64,000 bases of DNA from Fulvia fulva (GCF_020509005.1 NC_063018.1:558001-622000); one strand, 5' to 3'; shown: positions 1-10,457, numbered from the stretch's first letter. The notes: generated by a model not told the origin, from the sequence alone. A program made the numbers and translations.

Positions 1-1407
1 AACTCTGGCGCATCATCAACAAATCCCTCTCGCCCGATCAGCCCCATCCTCAGCCCCAACTCATACACACCGCAATACACACTCCAGACGGGCCTGAACG
101 CTGCAAAGCCCCACCATGTCCACCACTTCGCCGAATCGAAGGGCATGATGTTCCTCCCTCCACTCTTCTCGACCCAGGCAAATGTCCGTTCCATCATTTC
201 AGCCTCGTAGAATTCTTGTGCTTGCTTGACTGGAGCATCCGAAGAGCCGCGAGCAAGCTCTTGGAGGTAGGGCAACATCTTCGCAGCATCCAGCATAGAC
301 TGGTTCCCCCCCTGGCCGCGGTACGGCAGCATGGCATGGATTGCGTCACCCATCAGCCAAATCCGTGGGTGTCCTTTCACGGCGTCCGTCGGATCTGTCT
401 TCCGAGCTTTGGCTCGCCAGTCGACGGGCGGCCGTTGCGAGACGTGTGCAGTATAATCGTAAGGGTCTGTGTCAGAAATCATATCGAGCATCTGATGGTA
501 CTGAGGAGCCCAGTCTCGTATACAGAGGCGCAGAACATCCAGTTTCTCAGCTGCTGAGAGGGTAGACGGTTCACCTGGGACGAGATGCACCGGCACATAG
601 ATACCAAACATACAGGAGCCTGTCTTAAGATCGGCGGAGGAGGCGTCCATGTCGGGGAGGTATGTGGCAAAGTAGAAGCTCAGGTCGTTGATGAAGGCGA
701 GATTGGGGCCATCTAGGAATTTTGGTGGTAGGTTTCGTAGGTCGTTGACGGAGACATCGGCTTTGGAGATGAAGGGGTGGTGGGTGGCGAGGGGTGCGAT
801 GTTGTTTAGGCCGAGTTGTCGGTTGATCTGGGATGTTTGTGAGTATGGATTGAATGAGGATTATCACGAAAATTAGGTCGCACCTTCGAATGGTTGCCAT
901 CGGCTCCGACGACCACGTCCGCCTCGTCTTCGTACCCTCCTTCGAAGTACACTTTAACTCTCTCGCGTCCATACCGCTGCACAATTTCTACTCTTTCAAA
1001 CTTTTTCTAGTGCATCACATTCTCTTCAGGAATCTGCTTCATCATCTCGTCTCTCAGTAACACATGACTGATCGCAGCACTCTTGTTGTACGCCTTGAAC
1101 AGACTGAGGTCAATCGGTGGTCTGAAGTCCCTGTCAAACAGATTCGGCGCCACAGCTTTGCGTCCAGCTGCTCTCCCGAACCTGGAGACTATCCGTTCCA
1201 GGTCAGACTTCTTGAGACATGCTCTCATGCCTTCCAGCGATGGACCACCGAGCCTGATCCGATAGCCCTCACGCTTGGTGTCTGCTCAGTCGCGCTCGTA
1301 GAGGGTAAAGTCGATATGGGAATTGAGAGGCCATTGGCGAGTAGGGTTCCTGAAAGACCTGCGCCGACGATTATGATTTTGAAGGGAGGGGGCTGGGAGT
1401 TTTTCAT
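1..1407 (-). pseudogene. FAD-dependent monooxygenase (salicylate hydroxylase-like), disrupted and cut by the window edge
   Basis: Group A flavoprotein monooxygenase, a class that hydroxylates small, often aromatic, molecules with NAD(P)H and O2. Reading from 1407 the protein starts with a Rossmann dinucleotide motif (GAGLSG, about residue 16). It later has the GADG..S.VR motif near 890-920 and, after an intron at 883-828, the second FAD motif GDAIHAMLPYRGQGGN near 300-340. The frame is open to base 1, so the C-terminus lies outside the window. Three lesions break it. A one-base shift near 1325-1330 separates the Rossmann segment from LNSHIDFTLYERD. An in-frame TGA lies at 1286-1288 and an in-frame TAG at 1007-1009. 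Homology-like sequence continues in frame after each stop, so these are not exon ends. It is probably a recent pseudogene; a sequence error is the alternative for the one-base shift. Confidence 0.8.
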
Positions 1408-2200
1408 GATGAATATGGAACAAGAGGATAGGGTCCGTGAAGGGATGACAGTAGTGATGCTGAAATGGAATATGACCCAGCAAGTTCGCGTCGCTGGAAG
1501 TCTTTGTAATCCAGCAAGTTCAAAGCACTGCTTCAAGCGCTCTCTATAGCATCAAGCTGCGCCGCAAGAGGTACGTGAGGTCAAACGTGGTGTTCAGCAT
1601 CGGCTGTGGCTACGGCATGTGTCTTGAGCACTTGCAAATGATCTGAGACTTGCTATCAGGGTGAAGGGTCTTAGTAAATACTGCTCCGGCAGGGACATGG
1701 CTTTGATGAATGCCCTGCAACATATGTGCTCTTAGACGGCTAAGGTGAGGGGGCCCTGCTGCTGCGGTTAGGGCTGCAGCCGGTAGTCCCGGAGTGAATG
1801 AGTTTCCGGGCTCCATGGAGGATATGCCAAGTCATAGGCTGTGCAGCAACAATCGCCGGGCATTGTGATCTCGTCGGGCGAGGACAGTGGCCGAGCAGTG
1901 GCCTCTCATCAATGAATAGTTGAACATGTCGTCTTTGAGTGAGGACATCAAGCAGTCTTTTGTGGGGCCTTCAGCGCCAAACCACGATATCCGTTATGGG
2001 ATAGTGATGATCATGGTCAGAGGGAACTATCCTGCTGGCAGAGTGCGCTTGCGGTCAGGTACAAGGCTGGTGGCAGAGTAAGTGAATGATGCTAAGTGGG
2101 TGAGAACGAAGGTAGAGTCCGAGTTGTGATGTCGCTGTCGTTGTGTCGCTCGCGGCATCTTTCCGCTGTCCTCCAACTTCCATCCCACGACACCACCAAC
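1408..2200. other. Intergenic, no gene seen
   Basis: This holds the presumed promoters of the leftward monooxygenase remnant and the rightward RS-rich gene. A 68-codon minus-strand ORF at 1610-1816 starts with ATG but has no recognisable motif. I see nothing else. Confidence 0.5.
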
Positions 2201-3205
2201 ATGGATTCCTCAACCAACGGCAGTAGACACGACAGAAAGCGCTCGCGCTCACCGTATCGAGACCACCCACACGATGGAGTGAAGAGACAACGGTCGCGCT
2301 CACCGCACCGCAGACATCACCGCCATCACCGCGATCGCAAAGATCGTAGCGAAGCAAAACCTGTGTTGGCATTTGGTGCGAGGTCGCTGCACCGGGACGA
2401 TTTTGAGCAGTACAAGCCGCTGTTAGCCGAGTATTTAGATGTACAGAAGAATCTCAACATCGACGACCTTGAGGAGCGGGAAATCAAAGGAAGATGGAAG
2501 CGTTTCTTGGGGAAGTGGAATCGGGGTGAACTCGCAGAGGGCTGGTACGACCCTGATATGAAGTCACGGGTCGACGAGAGATGGCGGTCGAGGCCACCGA
2601 CTAGCTCAAAAGGTAGGGCAGTGCCGGGAAACCAGTTGCTACCGAGCAATGCCGAAGCACGCGAAGAGGAGGAGCCCGACGATGAGGACGACGATGACTT
2701 TGGCCCAGCACCTCCCGGCAAGGAGAGCACAAGATATGGAGCACCATCCGCGTCTCTACAAGACCTCCAATATCGGCAAGAGCTGGCTGAAGAGGAAGAT
2801 CACGCCAGGCTCCAGGACCTCCGCTACCAACGCAAAACAGATCGCAACGAGCAGAAAGAGCGCATCGAAGAGCTTGCACCACGAGCAGACCCCGGCTCGC
2901 GCGAGAGGAAGCTCGAGAAGAAGAGCGAGACTACGTCTGCACTCAACCAGTTCCGCGAAGCTAAAGACGGTGGGGATGTTGAGGTCAATGACAACGATCT
3001 TATGGGTGGAGGCGACGATGGAGCGGAAGGCTACAAGAAGAGACGGCAGGAGATGGAGAGGAAGAAGGGCGAACGTGAGATCAGGAAGGAAGAGGCGCTG
3101 CGAGCAAGGGCTGCCGAGAGGGCGGAGAGGTTGCAGATACAGCGTGAGAAGGAGGAGAAGACGATGGCAAATCTCAAGGCGATCGCCAAAGCGAGGTTTG
3201 GCTAG
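2201..3205 (+). CDS. RS/RD-rich nuclear protein, putative splicing-associated
   Basis: A 334-residue single-exon protein. The ATG at 2201 was chosen because it opens the RS-like tail directly; the frame is open upstream to 2096 but that part is unstructured. Residues 5-50 are rich in Arg-Ser/Arg-Asp/His (SRSPHRRHHRHHRDRKDR), typical of nuclear speckle proteins. A compact conserved-looking block follows at about residues 58-125, with a run of acidic and aromatic residues ending near GELAEGWYDP. The rest is charged and helical, with an acidic stretch around 150-165 and a long K/E/R-rich coiled-coil-like C-terminus. A role in pre-mRNA processing is inferred from composition only. I do not recognise a named orthologue. 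Confidence 0.75.
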   Translation: MDSSTNGSRHDRKRSRSPYRDHPHDGVKRQRSRSPHRRHHRHHRDRKDRSEAKPVLAFGARSLHRDDFEQYKPLLAEYLDVQKNLNIDDLEEREIKGRWKRFLGKWNRGELAEGWYDPDMKSRVDERWRSRPPTSSKGRAVPGNQLLPSNAEAREEEEPDDEDDDDFGPAPPGKESTRYGAPSASLQDLQYRQELAEEEDHARLQDLRYQRKTDRNEQKERIEELAPRADPGSRERKLEKKSETTSALNQFREAKDGGDVEVNDNDLMGGGDDGAEGYKKRRQEMERKKGEREIRKEEALRARAAERAERLQIQREKEEKTMANLKAIAKARFG

Positions 3206-3401
3206 GACGAATAGGCCGTATCAGTACTGATCAATCTCTGGTTGGCCAGATGTTTCGAATCGGCAATCCGAGGACAGTGTCTTGAGGACATCCGGTTCAG
3301 ATAAATATCTTCGCAATTCTCACACAGGAATGGCATTCTACAATCGACTCAGCCTCCGAGCACACAGTAAAAATTCCACATACGTGTCAACTTGCACGGC
3401 C

Positions 3402-4196
3402 ATGACTAGCCCCCAAGATTCTCAGGCCATGGCCCTCGCAACCAATGCCCGCACCACAGATGGCATCAGGAATACTGTCTCTGACGGCCAGGTTACAACC
3501 CGCACTACACGATCCATGTCAAAGCACAGCAAGGAGAATCCCGGCAGCTCAGCTCAAGAAGAGCAACGCGAACGCATACAAGAGGATCCAAGACCAAACT
3601 TCCTCCACACCTTCCTCTACACCTTTCCCGGCGAGATCAGGAACCTGATTTACGAGAATCTAGCTCCTCGGCCCTGGGGCTATGTCGACATCACCCGCTT
3701 CGACATCGAGCGCTTCCAACACGACCATGGCGGTGGCGCTTTCGCGCAGTTCCATCCGACCATCGCCAGCGAATACCGCGGCTACTGGTGTCCTAACGTC
3801 ACCTTCATGTGGATCATAGGTCTTCACTCTCAACCGAAGCGTGGCGCAGAGCCTCACAACGTCCCCCACGATATCGACGACGTAGACTTCGAACCCTGGC
3901 ACAAGTGGATCAAGCAATTCGACGACGTGCAGGCTGGAGATATCGAGTCCGTCCGTTTCCGTTTGGAGTTTTTTGAGGTGAAGGTCACGATCTCCGTTCC
4001 GAAACGTGTCGGCGAGAAGTTTCGCGTTGAATTTACTGTGCAACAAAGATGTGGCCACGAGAGGCTGAGGGAAGAGCAGCCTTTTGATGGACTTCAGCAG
4101 GAACTTGATGGTGTTGCGGATAGTGGGGAGCAGAGGAAGGAGATGTTGAATAGAGTTGCGATGGCGGTGGTTGGGCGGGTTCGTATGTTTTATTGA
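3402..4196 (+). CDS. EIRN-motif (F-box-like) protein, tandem copy 1
   Basis: A 264-residue protein of a family that is abundant in Dothideomycetes and of unknown function. The diagnostic block at about residues 65-85 reads FLYTFPGEIRNLIYENLAP, matching the fungal LPxEIRNxIY motif that resembles a degenerate F-box. It is followed by a conserved segment with EYRGYWCPNVTFMWII. The ATG at 3402 has G at -3 and was preferred to the upstream in-frame ATG at 3282. The next gene (4589-5497) is a paralogue in the same orientation with the same motif order, so the pair arose by tandem duplication. No signal peptide or membrane segment is visible. A ubiquitin-ligase adaptor role is possible but unproven. 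Confidence 0.75.
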   Translation: MTSPQDSQAMALATNARTTDGIRNTVSDGQVTTRTTRSMSKHSKENPGSSAQEEQRERIQEDPRPNFLHTFLYTFPGEIRNLIYENLAPRPWGYVDITRFDIERFQHDHGGGAFAQFHPTIASEYRGYWCPNVTFMWIIGLHSQPKRGAEPHNVPHDIDDVDFEPWHKWIKQFDDVQAGDIESVRFRLEFFEVKVTISVPKRVGEKFRVEFTVQQRCGHERLREEQPFDGLQQELDGVADSGEQRKEMLNRVAMAVVGRVRMFY

Positions 4197-4588
4197 GCAG
4201 CGGAGTTCACCTGGTCGCGTTACGACAGTGAGGACTAGATACGATTAGACACGACAGCCAGAATTAGATACGATTAGACATGATGCTGTCCAGATTTCCA
4301 CACGCTTCCACTGAGGACAGAGTCGGCCAGGTGCGCACAGTTGGAGCACTTGTGGTAGGTCGCCTGTTTCGATTGTGCTCACTGGCAACATGAAGGTTGA
4401 GGACACCTGCTGGCGACATTATGGCCATATATTTTCACCAATCTTTTCGCAAATACGCTACTCATCTGCCATCCAACCGCCAAAGTTACAGCATCGCAGT
4501 AGAACCCATACAACGGACACTGCCACGGCCATTTTGAGAAACTTCGATAGCAAGCCCTCACACCACTACCCTCCACTTGTACTGCACT
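4197..4588. repeat. Intergenic spacer with a duplicated 16-mer
   Basis: The 16-mer TAGATACGATTAGACA occurs exactly at 4236-4251 and 4265-4280, 29 bp apart, just after the first EIRN gene stops. The remainder is the presumed promoter of the second copy. Nothing else is seen. Confidence 0.6.
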
Positions 4589-5497
4589 ATGGACAAAGTC
4601 ACCAGCGGTCGAGTCACCAAGCCAGCCTCGACCTTTAGGTACATCCCGGAGACGACCGCCACACAGCGAGCCTCAGGATTTGAGTATGTCCCGGAGACGA
4701 CTGCCACACGCCGTTCAATAGACAATCATCAATATTTTCCAGGCCTAAGCAACCCCGGCCAACCTGGTACGTACAGGCCCGAACATGAGTCAATCTTCGG
4801 AAGAGGAAGGCCTCCTACCCCCAAGCCGAAACTAAACTTCATACACGCCTTCCTCTCCCTTCCCCCCGAGATCAGGAACAGAATCTTCCACGAAGCAGCT
4901 CCCAAGCCCTGGGCCTGGATCCACATCCGAGTCATTCCCAGCTACTACACCCGCCAGATTAGCCCCTTCGCCTCTCTACACCCTCAGATTTCCCAGGAGT
5001 ACTTCGGCTACTGGTGCAGCGAAATAGCGTTCATGTGGGTTATGGAATTCCCGCTCGTGAAAGAACCGTGGAAGGTCGTTTTTGAGGGGATCAAATTCGA
5101 TCCTTGGGTGGACTTCCTCGCGAAGTTTAGGGGTGAGGATCAGGCCAGGAATATTAGGGTGATACATTTCCGGACCAGGCCCTTTGAGATTAAGCATATG
5201 CTGGGGGAGGAGTACCACCCGGAATCGCGAGATGCGCCCCTGCAGAGAGTGGTGCGGCAGCCGATCTTGAAGGTTGAGTATGAGCTTCAGCAGCGGTATG
5301 TCAATTATGAGGAGATGGGGGATGGGACGATGAGGAGGATTGACGAGCCATTTGGGTCGTTTCAGGGAGTGTTGGATGGTATTGGTGCTGGCCATATGAC
5401 GCGGAAGGAAAAGCTCGATGAGATTGCCTTTGCGGTATCAAGGCAGATACGGGTATGTGATCCGCATCTTCGTGGGAGATGGGACGGATTTGCGTGA
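4589..5497 (+). CDS. EIRN-motif (F-box-like) protein, tandem copy 2
   Basis: A 302-residue paralogue of the gene at 3402-4196. The core at about residues 85-105 is FLSLPPEIRNRIFHEAAP, followed by ISQEYFGYWCSEIAFMWVM, which aligns with EYRGYWCPNVTFMWII in copy 1. The N-terminus contains a short internal repeat: FRYIPETTATQRAS followed directly by FEYVPETTATRRS (about residues 14-40). Copy 1 lacks this, so the repeat arose after the duplication. ATG 4589 (A at -3) was preferred over the in-frame ATG at 4577. The function is unknown and no secretion signal is seen. Confidence 0.78.
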   Translation: MDKVTSGRVTKPASTFRYIPETTATQRASGFEYVPETTATRRSIDNHQYFPGLSNPGQPGTYRPEHESIFGRGRPPTPKPKLNFIHAFLSLPPEIRNRIFHEAAPKPWAWIHIRVIPSYYTRQISPFASLHPQISQEYFGYWCSEIAFMWVMEFPLVKEPWKVVFEGIKFDPWVDFLAKFRGEDQARNIRVIHFRTRPFEIKHMLGEEYHPESRDAPLQRVVRQPILKVEYELQQRYVNYEEMGDGTMRRIDEPFGSFQGVLDGIGAGHMTRKEKLDEIAFAVSRQIRVCDPHLRGRWDGFA

Positions 5498-5881
5498 AGG
5501 GCGGTGTTATTTTGCCGCCGTAAGCATAGCATGTTGCGTGTAGCACGAGGCATCGGGTGCTTTTAGTGGTAGCAAGTAGCCAGTCATCCGACAGTTGTAG
5601 CGGAAAACTGCAACGTCGCAAGTCGGTAGAACGACAGAGGCGGTAGGCCATGATTCCGAAGTCTTGATTAGAATAAACCAAGTTCATTGCTGAAGTTGTA
5701 TTTGGTACTCTCCTCGCTGCTTCCCTGTTGTGTCGTCTATCAGGAGGGTCTTGTCACGCACGGACCACGTATTTGCAGGGATGTTGAGCTTATCTTACCC
5801 GAAATCTCGACCCTCAACTAACAGCAGAAAGTGCAGTGCAACGACGATGTACTGAATGCATTACGATCCGCGCAGAGGGAA
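5498..5881. other. Intergenic, no gene seen
   Basis: This is presumed 3' end of the EIRN gene and promoter of the nucleolar protein gene. Nothing else is recognised. Confidence 0.4.
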
Positions 5882-7528
5882 ATGGCCGACAACGACCGTG
5901 TGCGCCTCCACATCACCCCCTTCAACCCATCCTTACTGGAACGATACATCCCGGCCTCACTCCAGCCGCAAGCTTCGAACATATCATTTCACACGATTGA
6001 AACTTTTCCCGAGCGCGGGTTCGGCTACGTGGAACTGCCGGTGATGGAGGCGCAGAAGCTGAAGAAGAAGCTAAATGGCACTACGTTGAAGGGCGCAAAG
6101 GTGAAGATCGAAGAAGCAAAGCCGGAGAAGAAGCGCAAAGTGGCACCGACAGAAGACGTGGACGAGGACGATGCAAAGGCGCGCAAGAAAGCCAAGAAGG
6201 AGAAGCGGAAACGGGAGGAAGGAGTGTTGCCGGGACATCAGCTTGCAGAAGATCGGCACATCAAGCGAGGATGGGCAGAAGACACCAAGGCTAAGAAGCC
6301 GAAGGAGGATGGTGAGAAGGACAGTATAGAGGGCAAGAAGTTACGCTTCAAGACTGTTGTGCCGCCGAACAAAGTGTCAGAGGAGAAAGATTCTAAGAAA
6401 AGCAAGGCGCAAGAAAAGAAGGATGATGCCGACAAGAAGAAGAAAAGCAAGCCTGGGAAAGAGGCTGTGGTGAAGGAGTTTGCGAAGAATCTGAAGCTAG
6501 GCTACATATCTGGGAGGGGTAACAAGACGGCTACGAGGTATGAAGAAGGTACTGGTTGGGTTGACGACAGCGGAGACGTGATTGAGGCAGAACCGGAGGC
6601 CAAGAAGAAAAACAAGCGAAGTAAGAAAGTGGAGGAGGTGGCAGAGACTGAGCCTGGTCCCGAAGCAGAGGTCCTTGTGGAGACTGGAATCGATGCTGAA
6701 GTTGGTGCCGCAGCGTCTGATCCCGAGGGCGAGTCCGATGTAGACGAACAGCCTGCCCTCCCAGAGCCGCCAAAGTCGAAGAAAGCGAAAAAGGCCCTAT
6801 CACCAGAACCCGAAGAAGCAAGCTCGTCTTCCGACTCCGGAACTGACGTCTCCTCAGAAAGCTCTGTGTCATCGGACAGCGCTTCGGAAAGTTCAGATTC
6901 AGAAGAAGAAGAAGAGGACGAAGATGAACGTGTGGACCGCCAACTCAACGAAGCTAAGAGCAACACCGCCACCAACACATCAGTCGAGCGTGAACTTCAG
7001 AACTCCATACCCATTGATGGAGCGATACCTTCAGCAGAAGCAGTAGCATTCGCAGCCTCCTTCAAGCGACGATCAACGCCTCAACAAGAACCCACTCCCA
7101 AGCCCCAAAAGCCAACCCCTATTGACACATCCTTCAACTTCTTCAGCAGCGACCCAGCAGACGAAGACGACGTCATGACCGAAACACTGATCCCACAAAC
7201 ACCACGCACAAAAGAAGACCTCGAGTGGCGCAGCACACGCTCCGCCGCGCCCACGCCTGACACCGCTGCGATCGGGAAGGTCTTCGATTTCTTCTTCGCG
7301 ACAGAAGATGCCTCTGATGCGGAGATGGAGGATGCGGAAGGCGATGTCACGCTTGATGCCGTGGCTGAGAACGAAAAAGCCGAGGGCAAGAGGGAGGAGA
7401 GCGAGTTCAGGAAGTGGTTCTATGAGAATCGAGGCGATCTGAACCGGGCGTGGAAGAAGAGACGGAGGGAGGAGAAGAAGATTTTGAGACAGAGGGAGAA
7501 TAGGAAGTTGAGTAGGAGGATTGCATAG
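5882..7528 (+). CDS. Nucleolar RRM protein with acidic-serine tract (SRP40/Nop8-like)
   Basis: A 548-residue single-exon protein. ATG 5882 has G at -3 and G at +4 and directly precedes the folded part. An upstream in-frame ATG at 5831 would add 17 residues. Residues 6-80 look like a short RNA-recognition motif (FGYVELP as RNP1-like core, then KLNGTTLKGAKVKIEEA). Long Lys-rich stretches follow (residues 80-260) with a probable nucleolar targeting role. A Ser/Glu/Asp tract (SSSSDSGTDVSSESSVSSD, about 310-345) is of the SRP40/Nopp140 kind. A basic, aromatic C-terminus contains EFRKWFYENRGDLNRAWKKR. A role in ribosome biogenesis is inferred from this composition. The name is a family resemblance and not a proven orthology. 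Confidence 0.75.
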   Translation: MADNDRVRLHITPFNPSLLERYIPASLQPQASNISFHTIETFPERGFGYVELPVMEAQKLKKKLNGTTLKGAKVKIEEAKPEKKRKVAPTEDVDEDDAKARKKAKKEKRKREEGVLPGHQLAEDRHIKRGWAEDTKAKKPKEDGEKDSIEGKKLRFKTVVPPNKVSEEKDSKKSKAQEKKDDADKKKKSKPGKEAVVKEFAKNLKLGYISGRGNKTATRYEEGTGWVDDSGDVIEAEPEAKKKNKRSKKVEEVAETEPGPEAEVLVETGIDAEVGAAASDPEGESDVDEQPALPEPPKSKKAKKALSPEPEEASSSSDSGTDVSSESSVSSDSASESSDSEEEEEDEDERVDRQLNEAKSNTATNTSVERELQNSIPIDGAIPSAEAVAFAASFKRRSTPQQEPTPKPQKPTPIDTSFNFFSSDPADEDDVMTETLIPQTPRTKEDLEWRSTRSAAPTPDTAAIGKVFDFFFATEDASDAEMEDAEGDVTLDAVAENEKAEGKREESEFRKWFYENRGDLNRAWKKRRREEKKILRQRENRKLSRRIA

Positions 7529-7634
7529 TAAGACTGGTGAACAGCGCGCATCGCTGACACTATGTCACAACCTCATCTCTCGCTTCCATCGTAAAATTCC
7601 CCAACCTCCAACGCCACACCCTCGATTGCCTCCC

Positions 7635-8167
7635 TCAGAAACAATCAACAAACGGCACACCCCCCACAATCGAACTCCCATCACTATTCTCACACTTACA
7701 CTGCCCACTCTTAAAATCCCTCATACAATCCGTCCCCTGTCCATCCTCCCCTCCACTCTGCTCATACCAGAAAAACGTCTGCAAATCCCTCGAATCATCC
7801 GACAAATCATCGACCGTAGGCTGAAAATTACAAGCATCAGAGTACGCCACGCAGAGCCCTAGAGGCACATTGAGACGGTTCTGCTTCGACGTATCGCGGT
7901 AGAAGATTGCGAATGTCTGGGTCCCGTCTTTGGAGTGGCAGCGCGTGTTCCAGGCGCACTCGGCGGCTTGGATGTCGGGGGAGGATTTGCAGGGTTGGCT
8001 GGACAATGTCAGTGCTGATCGAGAGGAAGTGGTGGGGAGGATGGAGACCAGTCTGAGGGGATGTCGGAGGGGTCTATGCCGCCGACGGCGTTGTTGACGC
8101 AGGGTTTTAGGGTGGCTTGGGTGCCGGTGAAGGCGAGGGCGAGGCTGATGAGGAGGGCTGAGTGCAT
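7635..8167 (-). CDS. Small secreted cysteine-rich protein (effector-like)
   Basis: A 160-residue protein from two exons, 8167-8049 and 7998-7635. The 50-nt intron has a GT..AG pair and a CTGAC branch site. The splice joins TG|C to make Cys. The start MHSALLISLALAFTGTQA is a clear signal peptide. The mature part has about eleven Cys spread over the whole length, including a CKC and a C near the C-terminal end (VDCF), consistent with several disulfides. No catalytic motif is visible. Small, secreted, Cys-rich proteins of this kind are frequent effector or antimicrobial candidates in plant-associated fungi, but function here is unknown. The one-exon reading in this frame lacks the signal peptide and gives a low-complexity N-terminus, so I reject it. 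Confidence 0.75.
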
Positions 8168-9232
8168 TTTGATGGAGAAATGGTTGGAGGATCAAGATGG
8201 TGTTGTCTTTCGTGATGTGGGGTTGGCTTAAGATGTAAGTGAATGTGGTGCTACTTGAGGACGGAGGAGCGTTCGTTTACCTTCAGCAATCAAGCCTTTA
8301 TACAAGACCAACGCATGGACGCTACTGCTCGTGGCATGCTGCTTGTGTGCCTCGTGTCCTTGGCGCTGTTTCCAGACACGTTTCAGGCTCTAGGGCCTCC
8401 CTCATGCAATGTGTTCCGGGGCGAACATCGATCACATGAGACTACTACATTCACAAACATGAGTCTCGGCTTCCACTGGACGAGAGCTGATCGAGCATGG
8501 CCTATCACATGTTTTGAAACTCCAAAGGCATGATACTGAAGAACCAGATCTGATCACATGTTGGTATTCTGTGACTCGTCTTGCCTACCTGTCTGCGGGA
8601 CTGGAAAGCCTGGAGCTGAAACAGCACTTCGCGGACGTGCAGAGATCGATTTGATCTGTTCAGAAATCAGCGTCCAGACCACAAGGTCTGAGTCTCGTAA
8701 AAATGATTCGGGATCACCTTGCCAGAAGTTATATAGCGAGGACTTCCTAGGCATCCAGTGAGATGAACAAGTCTTTCTGTTCTCGTACATCCTATGTCGC
8801 GTGCTCAAGACCTCCCATCGCAGGCCCATGAGCTTATGATCCTGTCAACTCGAAAGTCTTCAAGGATCGAATTGATCGACGTGTAGGATAGGATAAAGTT
8901 CTGTCAGCCAAGTCAGCAAGCGTGACGGCACTGGGCATAGGACGGCAAGTCAATCGAGGCTGCCCCCCCCCCTTCAACGATAGAGTATTATGCAGCATCT
9001 AAGCAAAGTTTCTGACAGGTACGCCAAGGCCGTGGCATGACCTGATGTTTGACACCCTGGCTGTGTTTCGTAGCCTGGGCGGTAATGATCAGCAGTCGGG
9101 GTGGCATGCAGTCAAGCTCGTATGTCACACAGCTGCGACATCAGGTGATCAGAATCAGTACTGTGCGTCTCATCTGGTCTGCCTTACTGAAAAGCATGCG
9201 AAGTGTTGATCCCGCATGAGATGTATTCAGTT
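8168..9232. other. Long intergenic stretch with one weak ORF
   Basis: About 1 kb on the 5' side of the secreted-protein gene. The only item worth noting is a 72-codon plus-strand ORF at 8315-8533. Its start (MDATARGMLLVCLVSLALF) could pass as a signal peptide and three Cys follow. No second line of evidence supports it. A C9 run lies near 8965. Confidence 0.35.
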
Positions 9233-10176
9233 TCACATAATCCCAGTCGCCATCTCTTCCTCAGGCTCCAAGTCTCCACCCTCCAGCATCGGAACCTTCT
9301 TCGCGATGAAGCGGAGCCCAACCTTCTTTCTCTTACTTCTGCTCTTTGTCGAGCGTAGCTGATTCAAGAGACGCTTCTTTAAGCTTCTGTACTCAGCCAG
9401 CTCAGCTCCAGAAATCGCAGCGAGGGCATCAGCTACTGCAACGCGTGATTTGTACGGCTTTTTGATCTTGTACAGGGATCCTGCCACAATACAGGAGAGA
9501 GCGTTCCGCATAAGACGCGGTCTGGCGTTCTGCGAGAGTTGTCCGTAGATTTCAAGTTCGGCGTTGACGAAGGCTTTGTGTACTTCAAGGGTGACCTCGC
9601 TGACAGCAGTTAGTGGTTTGCGCAAGTCGCTTTCACAATACACTTCCTTACCAGTTTCTACGGTCGATGTCCTCAGTGTGAACTCGAGGCAGGACCTCCC
9701 GATTTATAGAGTCGTAGTCCTCGACGGCTTGAACGAAGGTCAGGATGGCATGGACCTGTTGATTCTCCTTCCGCGTCAGACTGTCCACTGGAAGCCTTGC
9801 GAGATGTCTTTCGAGAGCAATTACCCCCTTCTTGACTGCGCTCTCTGGCACATCTATGACGCTGTTGTCAAGTGTGATGAATGTCCACCTTACGATCTCA
9901 TAGGTGCATTCGAGTATGCTCCGTATGACGGAAGGATTGGTAGGGCTCTGGTCCAGAGACTCACTGTCGATATCCCTGAGCCTCTCGAGAAGGCTGGATT
10001 GCGGTGATCCTGCGCGTCGGTAGTCGTAGGAAGGTCGTGTCGTGGGTGAGTGACTGATACAAGTTAGTGTCCATAGCCTCCTATCCACACAACGTTACAG
10101 ACGACACATACCCTCCTCGCGTTGGCGGTTTGGAAGACCTCCCCGTAAGCTTGACTTGGAGTGGAAATGTTGACAT
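9233..10176 (-). CDS. Unrecognised protein, three exons
   Basis: A predicted 277-residue protein from exons 10176-10112, 10053-9652 and 9599-9233. Both introns have GT..AG ends and branch-like CTAAC (ACACTAACTTG; CCACTAACTG), and both joins keep the frame (GG|T and TG|C). Residues 1-45 are basic and disordered. The remainder is predicted helical with alternating hydrophobic residues. The last third is rich in Lys/Arg (SLKKRLLNQLRSTKSRSKRK) with an acidic tail. I do not recognise the family, and no signal peptide or membrane segment is visible. It lies about 280 bp 3' of the ZNFX1-like gene on the same strand, close enough that the two could be mis-merged by automatic annotation. Confidence 0.6.
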
Positions 10177-10457
10177 TGTCTGGACCGCCGAGGATTGTTA
10201 CAGTTGTGTTGTTGGTGGTCGGTTGTCGATGTTCTCGGGATAGTGGATGCTACTTTTATTGGCGTAAAAAGACTGCAGCAAACGTGTCGTCGAACTCCAC
10301 TTTCTCGGAGCACGGACGTGGGTTTCATTCACGCGCGATAGGTGAATGTAGAAGGGCTAAGCTTTTGCTAGATAGCACCGACTATACACCTCTGACCCCT
10401 TCTCGAACCCTACAGCTCTTTGGACGACGCCCTGTGACAGTTTTCTGTATCACTTCT

